Shown in pieces: positions 45,512-54,134 of a stretch of 64,000 nt of DNA. Below the pieces are notes generated by a model. The model saw only the letters and a program-made list of their open reading frames with translations. It was not told the origin of the DNA and made no database searches. Origin of the DNA: Nitrosomonas halophila. Its GTDB lineage: Bacteria > Pseudomonadota > Gammaproteobacteria > Burkholderiales > Nitrosomonadaceae. Within the stretch, counting starts at the first letter, position 1. Every line of letters starts with the position of its first letter. The position numbers and the translations under genes are program-made. The DNA is taken from contig NZ_FNOY01000001.1 in NCBI RefSeq assembly GCF_900107165.1, positions 1 through 64,000 on the forward strand, in the 5' to 3' direction.

Positions 45512-46603
45512 CTAGGAGGCAAGCAAACTTTGGTTGGCTGGATCTGGAAAGAAATCCAAGCGGCGAGGCCGGATATAAACCTTATCCCCTTTTGCCAGCT
45601 GTAACGCCCGGAAGCGCTCCTTGCTCAATTCGACCTGGATGGTGTCCTGGTTTTGATGATTGTTCCGGACAAGTTCCAGTTTGACCACGCGGCCTGTAGA
45701 AAGCACATGTACAACGCGTGCCGCAAGCGCCGGTTCACCGTTGATTTCCCGTTCCACTTCAATCTCATGTGGCCGCACATAAGCAATGGCTTCAAACGCA
45801 TCGGCCTCGGCATGTTCCGGCGCGTGAATTTCAATATTATCAATCCATGCTCGGCCACGCTGTACCCGGCCATGAAATAGATTGACGTGACCCAGAAATT
45901 CGTAAATGAATGGATTGGCAGGCTTTTCATAAACCTCGTCGGGGGTGCCGATTTGTTCGATACGGCCCTGGTTCATCACTACGACTCTGTCAGCGACTTC
46001 AAGGGCTTCTTCCTGGTCATGGGTGACGAAAATGCTTGTGATATGCATATCATCGTGCAATTTGCGTAACCAGGCGCGTAATTCCTTGCGTACCTTGGCA
46101 TCGAGCGCGCCAAACGGTTCATCCAGTAACAGCACTTTGGGCTCCACTGCCAGCGCCCGCGCGAGCGCGATACGTTGCCGCTGCCCGCCAGAGAGCTGAT
46201 GTGGATAGCGGTCTGCCAGCCAATCCAGTTGAACCAGTTTAAGCAAATGGGTGACGCGTTGATCAATTTCCTGGGAAGTGGGGCGATGCTTTTTCGGGCG
46301 AACCCGCAAACCAAACGCCACGTTTTCAAAAATGGTCATATTCCGGAACAGGGCATAGTGCTGGAACACGAAACCCACTTGGCGATCGCGTACATGCTTG
46401 CTGGTCGAGTCTTCGTTATTGAACAATACCTGTCCGCTATCCGCTGTTTCAAGTCCGGCGATTACCCGCAGCAATGTGGTTTTGCCTGAACCGGAAGGGC
46501 CAAGCAAGGCAAGCAATTCGCCGGGTTTGATAGCGAGATGGATATGGTCAAGTGCAACGAAAGATCCGAATTGTTTGGAAAGATTGCTGATTTCAATGCT
46601 CAT
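45512..46603 (-). CDS. cysA: Sulfate/thiosulfate ABC transporter ATPase CysA
   Basis: This 363-residue protein has an N-terminal ATPase with GPSGSGKTT, the Q-loop [12 protein letters not shown], signature [14 protein letters not shown], Walker [13 protein letters not shown] and the [14 protein letters not shown]-loop. A C-terminal TOBE-type regulatory domain follows (about 235-355). It energises sulfate uptake through CysT-CysW. It overlaps cysW by 11 nt. The length matches the family. Confidence 0.96.
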   Translation of the reverse strand: MSIEISNLSKQFGSFVALDHIHLAIKPGELLALLGPSGSGKTTLLRVIAGLETADSGQVLFNNEDSTSKHVRDRQVGFVFQHYALFRNMTIFENVAFGLRVRPKKHRPTSQEIDQRVTHLLKLVQLDWLADRYPHQLSGGQRQRIALARALAVEPKVLLLDEPFGALDAKVRKELRAWLRKLHDDMHITSIFVTHDQEEALEVADRVVVMNQGRIEQIGTPDEVYEKPANPFIYEFLGHVNLFHGRVQRGRAWIDNIEIHAPEHAEADAFEAIAYVRPHEIEVEREINGEPALAARVVHVLSTGRVVKLELVRNNHQNQDTIQVELSKERFRALQLAKGDKVYIRPRRLDFFPDPANQSLLAS

Positions 46604-47483
46604 GGTTAATTTCTCGTGGTTGATGTTGTTTTGCGAGGCGGTGTTCCACCAAAGTTTTGGCTGCGAGGGTTATCAGAGCGAGCATTGCCAGCAGCGAAGC
46701 GACTGCAAAGGCGGCTGCAAAGCTGTATTCGTTATAGAGAATTTCGACATGCAGCGGCAGGGTATTGGTGCTGCCACGTATATGGCCTGAGACGACGGAT
46801 ACGGCTCCGAATTCGCCCATCGCCCGTGCATTGCAAAGAATGGTGCCATATAGCAACCCCCATTTGATATTGGGAAGCGTGACCCGCCAGAGCGTCTGCC
46901 AGCCGTTTGCACCCAGTATCACAGCAGCTTCTTCCTCTTCTGTTCCTTGCGCTTGCATCAAAGGAATGAGTTCGCGTGCAATAAACGGTACGGTGACAAA
47001 AATGGTCGCCAGGACAATGCCTGGGACAGCAAATATAATCTGAATGTCATGTGCTGCCAGCCACGGTCCTAACCAGCCTTGCAACCCAAAAACCAGTACA
47101 TAGATCAAACCGGCCACGACGGGAGAGACCGAGAAAGGCAGATCGATCAGCGTGATCAGTATGTTTTTTCCACGGAACTCAAATTTGGCGATCGCCCAGG
47201 CAGCCGCAATGCCAAATATCAGATTCAGTGGGACGGCAATTGCCGCGGCGGTGAGGGTCAGTCGCATTGCCGCCAATGCATCGGGCTCGGTGATGGCAGC
47301 ATAATAAACATCCCACCCTTTTTTGAGTGCTTCATGGAAAACCGCTACCAATGGCACGAAAAGAAACAATGCCAAAAAGGTTAGGGCGAGCCCAATTAAT
47401 ATCCAGCGTACCCAGGCGGACTCTTCGGCAATCCGTGCGCTTTGCAGCCTGCCGGAAGATAGCGTTTGTGCAAGTGTCGTCAT
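46593..47483 (-). CDS. cysW: Sulfate ABC transporter permease CysW
   Basis: This 296-residue protein has about six transmembrane helices and the permease EAA loop ([36 protein letters not shown]) that docks on Cys[23 protein letters not shown] is characteristic of CysW. It lies 17 nt after cysT and overlaps cysA, showing tight operon structure. Confidence 0.94.
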   Translation of the reverse strand: MTTLAQTLSSGRLQSARIAEESAWVRWILIGLALTFLALFLFVPLVAVFHEALKKGWDVYYAAITEPDALAAMRLTLTAAAIAVPLNLIFGIAAAWAIAKFEFRGKNILITLIDLPFSVSPVVAGLIYVLVFGLQGWLGPWLAAHDIQIIFAVPGIVLATIFVTVPFIARELIPLMQAQGTEEEEAAVILGANGWQTLWRVTLPNIKWGLLYGTILCNARAMGEFGAVSVVSGHIRGSTNTLPLHVEILYNEYSFAAAFAVASLLAMLALITLAAKTLVEHRLAKQHQPREINHEH

Positions 47484-47500
47484 GAGAGTTTATTTCCGTT

Positions 47501-48334
47501 TTATGCCAGCGAGTTGCGGTGGCGATTCCACCATTGCAGAACATTGATAATCAATAACAGCGCAAATGAAATTACCAGCATCACGACGGCGATAGCCGTC
47601 GCACCAGTGTAATCATATTGTTCCAGCTTGGTGATAATCAGCAGTGGCGTGATTTCTGAAATCATCGGCATATTGCCCGCAATAAAAATCACTGATCCAT
47701 ATTCACCAATGGCACGCGCAAAGGCCAGTGCGAAGCCAGTTGTCAATGCAGGAAGAACCGTTGGGAAAATAATGCGTTGAAAGGTTTGCAGGCGTGTTGC
47801 GCCCAGCATGGCGGCGGCTTCTTCCAGCTCTGGTTCAATATCTTCCAGTACGGGTTGCACGGTACGGACAACGAACGGCAATCCAATGAATGTCAGCGCG
47901 ACGAAAACGCCTAGGGGCGTGTAGGCGATTTTTACGCCTAGCGGTTCCAGGTATTGACCGATCCAGCCGTTGCCTGCGTAGATGGCGGTGAGCGTAATGC
48001 CGGCCACAGCAGTCGGCAGGGCGAAGGGGAGGTCGATCAAGGCATCCACAAAGCGTTTGCCCGGAAATCGATATCGTACCAGCACCCAGGCTACCAGCAA
48101 TCCAAACACAGCATTGACCAATGCCGCAGCCAAAGAAGCGCCGAATGTCAGACGGTATGATGCCACGACCCGGGGTGCGGTCACTGTCGCCCAGAATTCT
48201 TGCCAGCTAAGCTCTGCTGTTTGAATAAACGTCGCTGAGAGAGGGATCAGAACAATCAGGCTCAGATAAAGCAGGGTGAACCCCAACGCCAAACTGAAGC
48301 CTGGCAAGACACTATATTGTTTAAAGGTACTCAC
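47501..48334 (-). CDS. cysT: Sulfate ABC transporter permease CysT (CysU)
   Basis: This 277-residue protein has about six transmembrane helices. LIDLPFALPTAVAGITLTAIY and the EAA loop PVLEDIEPELEEAAAMLGATRLQTFQRIIFPTV identify the CysT partner of CysW. The N-terminus MSTFKQYSVLPGFSLALGFTLLYLSL is typical. It follows sbp by 112 bp in the same direction. Confidence 0.94.
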   Translation of the reverse strand: MSTFKQYSVLPGFSLALGFTLLYLSLIVLIPLSATFIQTAELSWQEFWATVTAPRVVASYRLTFGASLAAALVNAVFGLLVAWVLVRYRFPGKRFVDALIDLPFALPTAVAGITLTAIYAGNGWIGQYLEPLGVKIAYTPLGVFVALTFIGLPFVVRTVQPVLEDIEPELEEAAAMLGATRLQTFQRIIFPTVLPALTTGFALAFARAIGEYGSVIFIAGNMPMISEITPLLIITKLEQYDYTGATAIAVVMLVISFALLLIINVLQWWNRHRNSLA

Positions 48335-48446
48335 AATCTGAACTCCTGGTGATCAAGGTGTCATAACTGGCCTGCAGTACAGTTAGCAAACTGGAACAAG
48401 TGATGTTTGCCGGTATGAGCGAACGACTGCGTCAAATTGGCTGTTA

Positions 48447-49451
48447 TCAATACTCGTAAATTTTGTCGAATAAACCGCCGTCACTGAAATGAATCTTTTG
48501 TGCGTTTTGCCAGCTACCGAATGCTTCATCCACTGTAACCAGGTTGAGTTTTGGAAACTGATGGGTATAGCGCGCTGCAATTTTCGGGTCACTGGGGCGG
48601 TAGAAGTGTCGTGCGGCAATTTCCTGGCCCTGCTGGGTGTAGAGATATTCCAGATAGGCCTGTGCAACATCTCTTGTGCCATGTTTGTCGACGTTCTTAT
48701 CGACGAGTGTTACCGGTGGTTCGGCAAGAATGCTGATTGAAGGAAGGATAATTTCGAATTTATCCGGGCCGTATTCCTTGATGGCCAGAAAGGCTTCATT
48801 CTCCCAGGAAATGAACACGTCCCCGATGCCGCGCTCAACAAAAGTTGTGGTTGACCCGCGTGCGCCGGAATCAAGTACCGGGACGTTTTTATAGAGTTTT
48901 GCCAGAAAATCGCGAACCTGGGTTTCATTGCCATCATATTTCCTGAGCGCGAAGGCCCATGCAGCCAGGTAATTCCAGCGTGCGCCGCCAGATGTTTTGG
49001 GATTGGGGGTGATGACGGCGACGCCGGGTTTGATCAAATCATCCCAATCTTTAATTCCTTTGGGATTTCCCTTGCGGACCAGCAAAACAATGGTCGAGGT
49101 ATAAGGGGAGCTGTTATGAGGCAGACGACTCTGCCAATCCTTGGGGATCAGGCCAGATCGTTCACTGATTTCATCGATATCATAGGCAAGCGCCAGGGTG
49201 ATGACATCGGCCGGCACACCGTCGATGACCGCCCGCGCTTGCTTGCCGGCGCCCCCATGTGATTGTTTGACGGATATTTTTTCTCCGGTTCTGTTTTGCC
49301 AATCCTGGATGAACGCTTGATTGAATGCCTGATACAACTCCCGGGTTGGGTCATAAGAAACATTGAGAATGCTCCTGTCGGCCAGTGCGTGGTGACTGAC
49401 AAGCAGGCTGGATGCAACCAATCCGGCGGATAGCCATATACTGAATTTCAT
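48447..49451 (-). CDS. sbp: Periplasmic sulfate-binding protein
   Basis: This 334-residue solute-binding protein has a signal peptide (about 1-25, ending HHALA) and family motifs [52 protein letters not shown] and [21 protein letters not shown]. It delivers sulfate to CysT-CysW. The start at 49451 is preferred because AAAGG precedes it at good distance and the signal peptide begins there. It lies 27 nt after the outer-membrane channel gene. Confidence 0.95.
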   Translation of the reverse strand: MKFSIWLSAGLVASSLLVSHHALADRSILNVSYDPTRELYQAFNQAFIQDWQNRTGEKISVKQSHGGAGKQARAVIDGVPADVITLALAYDIDEISERSGLIPKDWQSRLPHNSSPYTSTIVLLVRKGNPKGIKDWDDLIKPGVAVITPNPKTSGGARWNYLAAWAFALRKYDGNETQVRDFLAKLYKNVPVLDSGARGSTTTFVERGIGDVFISWENEAFLAIKEYGPDKFEIILPSISILAEPPVTLVDKNVDKHGTRDVAQAYLEYLYTQQGQEIAARHFYRPSDPKIAARYTHQFPKLNLVTVDEAFGSWQNAQKIHFSDGGLFDKIYEY

Positions 49452-49478
49452 AAGAATGCCTTTCATGAGAAATGGATA

Positions 49479-51062
49479 TTATTTAAATGCGCTGACTGAT
49501 ACTTCTACATAGAAAAAATTACTGCCGGAAGCGGTTTCACCTAACGTGGCCAGTTGCCGGTTCTTGACAAATTCACCATTGAACCAGCGTGAGTAACCCA
49601 CAGTGGCGTTGACATGTGACGTCAATTTATAGATTGCCCGGAGATCGATGGCGTGTCCGAGAAAATCGCCGCTGTTGCCAGTGCGGTCACGATTGCCGCC
49701 TCTGCCGTTGAGCAGATTGTTGAAACGATCAGTTTTGCTGGCTAACCAGAACCCGTTGTAGCCACCGTCGATTCTTAGATCAGTATGCGGTTGAAATTCA
49801 AGCCTGATTTTGGGTGCTTTGATATTCTCCGGTACAAAATAATCATCTGCTGACCAGGGGCGCGCAAACCCGAAGAATCTTTCAAAACGATTGTTTACAT
49901 TGTAGTTGGGATCACGATCACCGCTCACAAAGCCATAGAAAGCACTGATGCGCGGTTTCCAGCTCAGTTGCTGAAAGGTATGGCCGAACTCCAGGAAATA
50001 AGCCCAGGCCGCTTTCTTCTGTCCGTTATCGCGCCCAAACTGATAAACTGTGCTCAGGTCAAAGTCTATTTCGGTGCCGGGCAATACCCCATAAGCGCGC
50101 AGGGCAGGAGAATGAATTTCCCGTTTGGCTTGTGTGCCTCCCTTGTCGTCTTGCATGAGGCCCATGTAATAGGGTTGCAAGGTGACGACCTCGGACCATT
50201 TGCGCCAGTGACCGATCGCACCGTAAAACCATTGGCTTTTGTTGCGACGGTCAAATTCGTCTATGAGCCTTATCACCAGCTGCATGCCCCATCCATCGAT
50301 TTCCCAGTCATTGGCTTCCTGACCAAGCGTGACGCGAAACCCTTCGAAGTTATTGGTGGTATTCCGCCACTGGTTATTGCCCAACAAACGCCGGTCTAAT
50401 GCTTCCCAGGCCATGCGGCCGCCCCGGATTCTGATGGGGCGATGATTCCCTAAATCATCTTGCCCTAATGCACCCCTAAAATAGAGTTCGCCATAAGTTT
50501 GAATCAATTCAAATTCATTCCAGTCCCGATTGTCTTTTGGAAACTTGCCGTGATAGCGACGCGCATCCTCAAATTCAACCACGAGCCGCAAAGGATCCAG
50601 AATCTCCCTGATGCCTACATAGGCCCGGGTTCTCAGTAAAACGGGATGATCGGTAGTGATCCGGTCACGGCGAAGATCATTGTTACGCAATTCATAGCGA
50701 ACGCGGTGATCCAGCCCAACATCCAGCCAGTAGAGATCCTTGAAGGCATCAATGCCGGTTTTTGCCAGATTGCGCACGTAGCGGGGCGGATCGGTCTCGG
50801 GATGCGTGCTGTAGCTGCGCGCACGTTGGTAAAAAGTGCCAGGTTTGGCGTCCTGTACCGGATTGCCGGCAGCGGTTGGCGTGTGTATGACGCCAGCTGA
50901 ACGACCGGTATTCGTTAATTGGTTTTGAGCAGTCTGCAACATGTTTTGTTGAGTTGTTTGATCAGTTGATCCAGTAGTGATTATGTTTTTTTCTGCCTGA
51001 ACGGAACCGGCAGTTAAAAAGCTGTTAGCCAGCAGAATCCAGATAAATCTGGCATGCTTCAT
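49479..51062 (-). CDS. Alginate_exp-type outer-membrane beta-barrel protein
   Basis: This 527-residue protein has a signal peptide (about 1-23, ending GSVQA) and a low-complexity stretch (about 25-75). A barrel domain of alternating amphipathic strands follows, with RVRYELRNND, LLRTRAYVGI, IRGGRMAW, SAFYGFVSGDRDPN, NGFWLASKTDRFNN and a C-terminal phenylalanine-containing strand. This resembles the alginate-export porin family. Given its place first in the sulfate transport operon, it probably admits sulfate or organosulfur anions rather than alginate (inference). The 166-bp gap to yezD has no gene. Confidence 0.78.
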   Translation of the reverse strand: MKHARFIWILLANSFLTAGSVQAEKNIITTGSTDQTTQQNMLQTAQNQLTNTGRSAGVIHTPTAAGNPVQDAKPGTFYQRARSYSTHPETDPPRYVRNLAKTGIDAFKDLYWLDVGLDHRVRYELRNNDLRRDRITTDHPVLLRTRAYVGIREILDPLRLVVEFEDARRYHGKFPKDNRDWNEFELIQTYGELYFRGALGQDDLGNHRPIRIRGGRMAWEALDRRLLGNNQWRNTTNNFEGFRVTLGQEANDWEIDGWGMQLVIRLIDEFDRRNKSQWFYGAIGHWRKWSEVVTLQPYYMGLMQDDKGGTQAKREIHSPALRAYGVLPGTEIDFDLSTVYQFGRDNGQKKAAWAYFLEFGHTFQQLSWKPRISAFYGFVSGDRDPNYNVNNRFERFFGFARPWSADDYFVPENIKAPKIRLEFQPHTDLRIDGGYNGFWLASKTDRFNNLLNGRGGNRDRTGNSGDFLGHAIDLRAIYKLTSHVNATVGYSRWFNGEFVKNRQLATLGETASGSNFFYVEVSVSAFK

Positions 51063-51228
51063 TTGTTACCCCCTTGATTCTGAAGGAAAGCGCTTCCGGT
51101 TTTCCGGTCAGGTCGTATCCAGTTGTGGTGACCTTTCTCCTCCAGTTATCTGGTCGGGGTAAAACTCAAATTTTTCCAGGCATGGTTGGGCGTGATTGAG
51201 TTTGTTGATTTGTCATTCGATTGATGAG

Positions 51229-51402
51229 TTAACCCGGATGGCCAATGCGAATTTTTTCTCGACATTCGATTTGAACGACTTTTCCCTCATGGATGACGAT
51301 TTCAACCGATCCATACTTGATCTGTTGAATCGCGCGAAAGATTTGCTGTTCAATCTCAACAGGCGTCTGTTTCCGTTTTGTTGGAGCAATGCCGATAGTC
51401 AT
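51229..51402 (-). CDS. YezD-family (DUF2292) small protein
   Basis: This 57-residue protein, MTIGIAPTKRKQTPVEIEQQ followed by IFRAIQQIKYGSVEIVIHEG and KVVQIECREKIRI, matches DUF2292/YezD small proteins. These are often found with sulfate or cysteine uptake genes and have no proven function. Their fold is predicted as a helix followed by two strands. It lies directly upstream of the porin-sbp-cysTWA operon on the same strand and is probably its first gene. No clear ribosome site precedes the ATG, which lowers start certainty. Confidence 0.8.
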   Translation of the reverse strand: MTIGIAPTKRKQTPVEIEQQIFRAIQQIKYGSVEIVIHEGKVVQIECREKIRIGHPG

Positions 51403-51449
51403 GATGTTTGGAATGAATGTTTATCGAGTTGCGACAAAATATCAGTTTC

Positions 51450-51474
51450 TTTTTATTGTTTGAAACAATAAAAA
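51450..51474. promoter_or_regulatory. Perfect 25-bp AT-rich palindrome upstream of yezD
   Basis: TTTTTATTGTTT, one central base, then AAACAATAAAAA: a perfect inverted repeat about 50 bp before the yezD start, in the 320-bp gene-free region between yezD and the RiPP cluster (51403-51722). It could be an operator for the sulfate operon or a terminator-like element for antisense transcription. The regulator is not identified. Confidence 0.45.
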
Positions 51475-51722
51475 TTCATTTCTTTATCAGAATTAAAGAT
51501 AAACAGGCGTAGTCAATTTTGATGGTTTGGCAAGATGGGGAAAGATTTCGTTGGATTGGTGGGGGTGTGAGGCAAGTGGCGAGAGAGGGGGATGGATGCT
51601 GTTTGATTGCAGTCTTTCTTTATTGCTTGCCCGGCTGCTTTCTTATGACAAGGCGCTATGATTCAGGCGGGTAAAGAGGAGGGCGTGTGTTGCAGATTTT
51701 CAGAAAAGATTGGGAAAAGGGT

Positions 51723-52496
51723 TCATTCGTGCTTCCAGGTGCCTAGCAGCGCGCCACGGGTGGCCAGGTCATGCAGCAACTGGCCACCCGTTTCAATGAC
51801 CCGTTGCGGATTGGGATGGTTGATTTCCGTTGCAATTTGCCTGAGCGCTGCCTGACCGGTCGGCTGTTCGGTTTGAATCAGCTCCAGCAAGCGTGCCGTG
51901 ACTGGATTGAGGGTGGCGAAATGCACTGCATCCTCGGCATCGCGGTACAGCAGGTAACAGTGCATGTGATGGTCCGGGGCTGCGGGTTTGAAGCGGGGAC
52001 CGATACGGTGCACCGGATAGGCATAGCAGGCGAGCCGGGAGCCGGGATGGAGAACCGGACGCTCTGTCAGCAAATCGCCATCGGGATCGATTTGTTCTGG
52101 ATCGGGCTCTGCCTCGGCGATCGAGACCGACAGCTCCAGCCATTCATAGTGCATCAGCTGGACAAGAAAGGGCAGCGCGGTAAAGTCGCTTGCGGCGATA
52201 CCGGCCTCCATCCAATCGAGAAATGCTTGGGGAATATCCCGAAACAGGGGGGAATGACAGCGGTGTTCCCGAAAGAAACGGCGCACTGTCCGCTTCCAGG
52301 CTCGTGTGCTCAGCAGTTCGCGGGTGACCGGATAACAGGCGAGTAAGAAACTTTCCAGGTTGTTGAACAATAATTGTTCATAGACGCGCATGCGGCGTGC
52401 CGTCGCACCGGGTGGGCGGGGCGCGTTGCGTGGATCGCGGATCCTGGCTGCGAAAGCGTTCTGGTAAGCGGCGTGGCCAAGGGTTTCAGGCTGCAT
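51723..52496 (-). CDS. hvfC: HvfC/BufC-like DUF2063 protein, RiPP maturation partner
   Basis: This 257-residue protein has a DUF2063 N-terminal domain (about 1-95: QNAFAARIRDPRNAPRPPGATARRMRVYEQLLFNN with ESFLLACYPVTRELL and FFREHRCHSPLF) and a C-terminal domain resembling DUF2063-associated proteins. Such proteins pair with DUF692 MNIO enzymes and are thought to present the precursor peptide to them. It overlaps hvfB by 11 nt, so the two are translationally coupled. The start at 52496 agrees with the family beginning. Confidence 0.88.
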   Translation of the reverse strand: MQPETLGHAAYQNAFAARIRDPRNAPRPPGATARRMRVYEQLLFNNLESFLLACYPVTRELLSTRAWKRTVRRFFREHRCHSPLFRDIPQAFLDWMEAGIAASDFTALPFLVQLMHYEWLELSVSIAEAEPDPEQIDPDGDLLTERPVLHPGSRLACYAYPVHRIGPRFKPAAPDHHMHCYLLYRDAEDAVHFATLNPVTARLLELIQTEQPTGQAALRQIATEINHPNPQRVIETGGQLLHDLATRGALLGTWKHE

Positions 52497-53328
52497 GGTT
52501 GACCTTGGCTGCACGGGATTGCAATCTCCGGATGGTTTCAATTTCAGGCAGCAAATCGGCGAGTGGGGGAATGTTGAAATCGCGTTCCAGCAGCGTGGGC
52601 CGCTTGCCCTTGCAGGCATAGGTGTATGCGAGCAGCGACCATACCGGATCGATGACCGGCGCGCCATGGGTGTCTATGATGAGATCATCGGCTTCGTGGT
52701 AATGCCCGGCCACATGCAGGTAAACGATGCGCGCCGAGGGCATGGCATCGATGAAGGCATGTGGATCGTAGCGATGGTTGATGGCGTTTACGTAAACGTT
52801 GTTGACATCCAGGTGGAGATCGCAATCGGCTTCGTCGAGTACCGCACGAATGAAATCCTGCTCGTTCAACTCGGCTATCGACGGCGTGACATAATAGGAC
52901 GCATTTTCTAGCGCGATCCGCCGTTCAAGAATATTTTGTGCTTGGCGGATTCGCGTCGCGACATGCTGGACCGCATCGCTCGTGAAGGGTATGGGTAGCA
53001 GATCATATAAATGCCCGTCGTCGCCACACCAGGACAGATGCTCGGTAAACAATTCGATTTGATATTGATCCAGAAAGCGTTTGACGCGTTTCAGAAACGC
53101 CGTATCCAGCGGTGCGAACCCGCCCAGATTGAGGGAGAGCCCATGCGCCACAATGGGGCGCTGCGCTGCGATAGCTTCGAGGTCGCGTCGCCGCCGTCCT
53201 CCCATTTCCATCCAGTTTTCTGGGGCCAGCTCAAAAAAATCGATGGCATTCGGGATATCGGTTCTGAGACCGGAAAGATGCTCCCGTCTCAGACCGAGGC
53301 CCGCGCCATGCAGAGATAGCGCATGCAT
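52486..53328 (-). CDS. hvfB: MNIO-family (DUF692) RiPP maturase, HvfB/BufB-like
   Basis: This 280-residue TIM-barrel protein belongs to the multinuclear non-heme iron oxidase family, which includes methanobactin MbnB. Likely iron ligands are in place: H62 (AHGLSLNLGG), E96 (EHLSW), E141-N142 (LENASYY), D174-N175 (DVNNVYVN), H205 and H209 (HVAGHYH), D219 and H221 (DTHG), with a further Glu in LERDF. These enzymes oxidise cysteine residues of precursor peptides into oxazolone/thioamide or thiooxazole groups that bind copper. The neighbouring seven-Cys precursor is the obvious substrate. It lies 18 nt after the precursor gene. Confidence 0.93.
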   Translation of the reverse strand: MHALSLHGAGLGLRREHLSGLRTDIPNAIDFFELAPENWMEMGGRRRRDLEAIAAQRPIVAHGLSLNLGGFAPLDTAFLKRVKRFLDQYQIELFTEHLSWCGDDGHLYDLLPIPFTSDAVQHVATRIRQAQNILERRIALENASYYVTPSIAELNEQDFIRAVLDEADCDLHLDVNNVYVNAINHRYDPHAFIDAMPSARIVYLHVAGHYHEADDLIIDTHGAPVIDPVWSLLAYTYACKGKRPTLLERDFNIPPLADLLPEIETIRRLQSRAAKVNHAA

Positions 53329-53346
53329 GATCGCACTCCGGCTGGA

Positions 53347-53673
53347 TTATTTATTACCGCCGCATTTACCTTCGCCACATTTACCTTCCCCGCATTTGCC
53401 TTCTTTGGCTTTTTTTGCGCTGTCATCCTTGGCTTTGTCGCCGCCGCATTGACCTTCCTTGGCTTTTTTGCTGTCCTTGGCGCCACCGCACTTGCCTTCG
53501 CCACATTTGCCCTCGCCGCATTTGCCTTCCGCACCCTTGGTGGACGCTTCGGCTATGTTATAACCTTGGGACAGGGATTGCATTTCGAAAGGGTTGTCCG
53601 TGGCATGGGCGAGACCCATGGTGCCGAGTGCGGTCGTGAGTGCGATAGCCAGTGGGGTGTTGGATTTTTTCAT
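53347..53673 (-). CDS. hvfA: EGKCG-repeat RiPP precursor, HvfA/bufferin type
   Basis: This 108-residue precursor has a Sec signal peptide (about 1-24, cleavage near AHA) and a conserved linker DNPFEMQSLSQGYNIAE. Its core holds EGKCG units at 49-63 (three), EGQCG at 73-77 and EGKCG at 91-105 (three), giving seven cysteines at 52, 57, 62, 76, 94, 99 and 104, with Lys-rich spacers between. In HvfA-type peptides the cysteines of EGKCG are modified by an MNIO enzyme and bind copper. A strong ribosome site (AAGGAG) precedes the ATG. The 423-bp upstream region (53674-54096) holds its promoter. Confidence 0.92.
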   Translation of the reverse strand: MKKSNTPLAIALTTALGTMGLAHATDNPFEMQSLSQGYNIAEASTKGAEGKCGEGKCGEGKCGGAKDSKKAKEGQCGGDKAKDDSAKKAKEGKCGEGKCGEGKCGGNK

Positions 53674-53957
53674 TGATTTCTCCTTTCGAGATTGTCAGAT
53701 TAAAAATAAAAACATAGGTGCCGCTATCTATAGCCATCGGGTGACAGCCGACACCAACTTTGCAACAAACTCATAGCATAAGGCAATCAGTCTGGACTAT
53801 GCTAGCGGACTTGTCCAGTTGACCTGCCCATAGTTTGCAGATTCCGGTTGTAGCCGTGGCGTTTCATTATGATTGCATGACGAAGCAGGATTGATTCGCA
53901 ATGTTGACATGTGAATAATCCTGAAAATCTCTTTCAAGCAGATATAATACCGTCACA

Positions 53958-54134
53958 ATGACATTCGATAAAGATGATACCAATCAGACCTCATTCGATG
54001 AGCCAGCGTTACTTAGAGTCCTATTGAAAGAGGGGCGGATCACATGCCATGACTCGATCCGGCAATCCGCTTATATAGACAACTACCAGGAAACTAATGC
54101 TTGCAACACTAATACAAAACGAAGCTTCATTTGA
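53958..54134 (+). CDS. Doubtful small open frame before the aminopeptidase gene
   Basis: A 58-codon frame starts MTFDKDDTNQ and overlaps the aminopeptidase start by 38 nt. TATAAT lies at 53943-53948, but no ribosome site precedes the ATG and no family is recognised. It may be the 5' leader of the aminopeptidase mRNA rather than a gene. Confidence 0.2.
   Translation: MTFDKDDTNQTSFDEPALLRVLLKEGRITCHDSIRQSAYIDNYQETNACNTNTKRSFI

Noticed and set aside
51196-51471. 91-codon plus-strand frame
   Set aside because: Antisense to the YezD-like gene, whose protein matches DUF2292.
53396-53525. Regular short repeats in the precursor gene, considered as a CRISPR array
   Set aside because: The periodicity is 15 nt in frame and encodes EGKCG units; there are no unique spacers.
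53323-53676. 117-codon plus-strand frame over the RiPP precursor, rich in Phe and Ala
   Set aside because: It is the antisense of the EGKCG repeats; the minus-strand frame has a signal peptide, ribosome site and family match.
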